In this document: positions 42,555-42,753 of the stretch, piece by piece
Layout: every line of letters begins with the position of its first letter
Position numbering within the stretch: the first letter of the stretch is position 1
DNA from: Asaccharospora irregularis DSM 2635
GTDB lineage: Bacteria > Bacillota > Clostridia > Peptostreptococcales > Peptostreptococcaceae
Length of the DNA stretch: 42,753 nucleotides
Assembly: GCF_900129815.1 (NCBI RefSeq)
Contig: NZ_FQWX01000017.1
Span: 1-42,753, forward strand
Direction: 5' to 3'
Translations under genes and position numbers: made by a program
The notes under the pieces: generated by a model
Databases searched by the model: none
The model's input: only the letters and a program-made list of their open reading frames with translations
Told to the model about the DNA's origin: nothing

Positions 42555-42753
42555 TTAAATTACTTGTATTTTTTCTCTTAGTAATACTCTTAATCTTAAA
42601 TTTTTAAAACTTCTAAATCCGAAGGATACTCTTTTGAGTACTTTAATAGTATTATTCTTACCCTCAACCCTAGCATTTGTATATTTTGTAATTAAAGCAT
42701 TTAATACGTACTGTTTTTTATTCTTCAAAGATTTAAGGCTTGTTCTAAAGCAT
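42555..42753 (-). CDS. ISL3-family transposase, C-terminal 65 residues (5' end outside window)
   Basis: Read on the minus strand the frame is open from the right edge to TAA at 42555. It codes SLKNKKQYVLNALITKYTNA, then RVEGKNNTIKVLKRVSFGFR and SFKNLRLRVLL. The pattern N(G/A)R(V/T)EGxNNxIKxxKRxxFGxRSFxNxxxR is the conserved end of the DDE_Tnp_ISL3 domain, with the catalytic Glu in VEG. The other catalytic residues are outside the window, so its intactness is unknown. Confidence 0.87.
   Translation of the reverse strand, partial: CFRTSLKSLKNKKQYVLNALITKYTNARVEGKNNTIKVLKRVSFGFRSFKNLRLRVLLREKIQVI

Larger units (their letters stand above)
42469..42753 (-). mobile_element. ISL3-family insertion sequence, one end (continues beyond window)
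   Basis: The sequence GGCTCTTTGTCAAATAACGT at 42469 matches the terminal inverted repeat type of ISL3 elements (GGCTCTTTG...). It is followed by a hairpin and the C-terminal end of an ISL3 transposase on the minus strand. ATTTTGAA (42461-42468) is the candidate 8-bp target duplication; its partner would lie past the right edge. Confidence 0.75.

Overview
The window is AT-rich, low-GC Firmicute DNA with strong AGGAGG-type ribosome binding sites and many TTG starts. It reads as ordinary chromosome of an anaerobic clostridium. Two reverse rubrerythrins, an NfnAB transhydrogenase, FeoAB, a tyrosine T-box, a cobalamin riboswitch and two sigma-B-like promoters point to the Peptostreptococcaceae (Clostridioides, Paraclostridium or a close relative). 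The species call is inference. No rRNA, tRNA, CRISPR array or prophage is visible.

Layout. The left edge (1-193) is the 3' end of an IS110-type transposase and the right edge (42469-end) is one end of an ISL3-type element. From 365 to 9575 most genes are on the minus strand: a YihY membrane protein, a 3D/G5 cell-wall protein, an alpha/beta hydrolase, a NodB deacetylase, an amino-acid exchanger, an azoreductase-like flavoprotein and the nfnAB pair. Next comes an oxygen-defence and envelope stretch: reverse rubrerythrin 1, a 3-mercaptopyruvate-type sulfurtransferase, a VanW protein, a MacAB/YknXYZ-like export operon, dihydroorotase, reverse rubrerythrin 2 and an EamA transporter. Both rubrerythrins carry the same GTTTA-N13-GGGTAT promoter, so they are probably co-regulated by a general-stress sigma factor.

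19.7-27.5 kb holds a second NodB deacetylase, a TetR regulator, tyrS with its T-box, a GDPD phosphodiesterase, a YybS-like membrane protein and an overlapping CPBP protease/LytTR regulator pair. 27.5-31 kb is an iron block: a DtxR-family repressor divergent from feoA-feoB, with operator-like repeats between them, then a small membrane ORF. 31-34.4 kb is a tandem dynamin-like GTPase pair; the upstream gene is interrupted by one in-frame TGA. 34.6-37.6 kb is a btuFCD operon under a cobalamin riboswitch. 37.8-39.7 kb holds a group-2 sigma factor with unusual -10 recognition residues, a candidate small RNA with its own promoter and terminator, and an apparently nuclease-dead HsdR_N-like protein with a Cys/His-rich tail. 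The window ends with a CAP-domain secreted protein and a DUF1002 protein.

Several minus-strand terminators are followed by the same AATGCATA...GAAATTAT sequence. I treat this as a small dispersed element. The observations most worth a second look are this element, the interrupted dynamin gene, the dead-nuclease/metal-tail protein, the candidate small RNA and the altered sigma factor.
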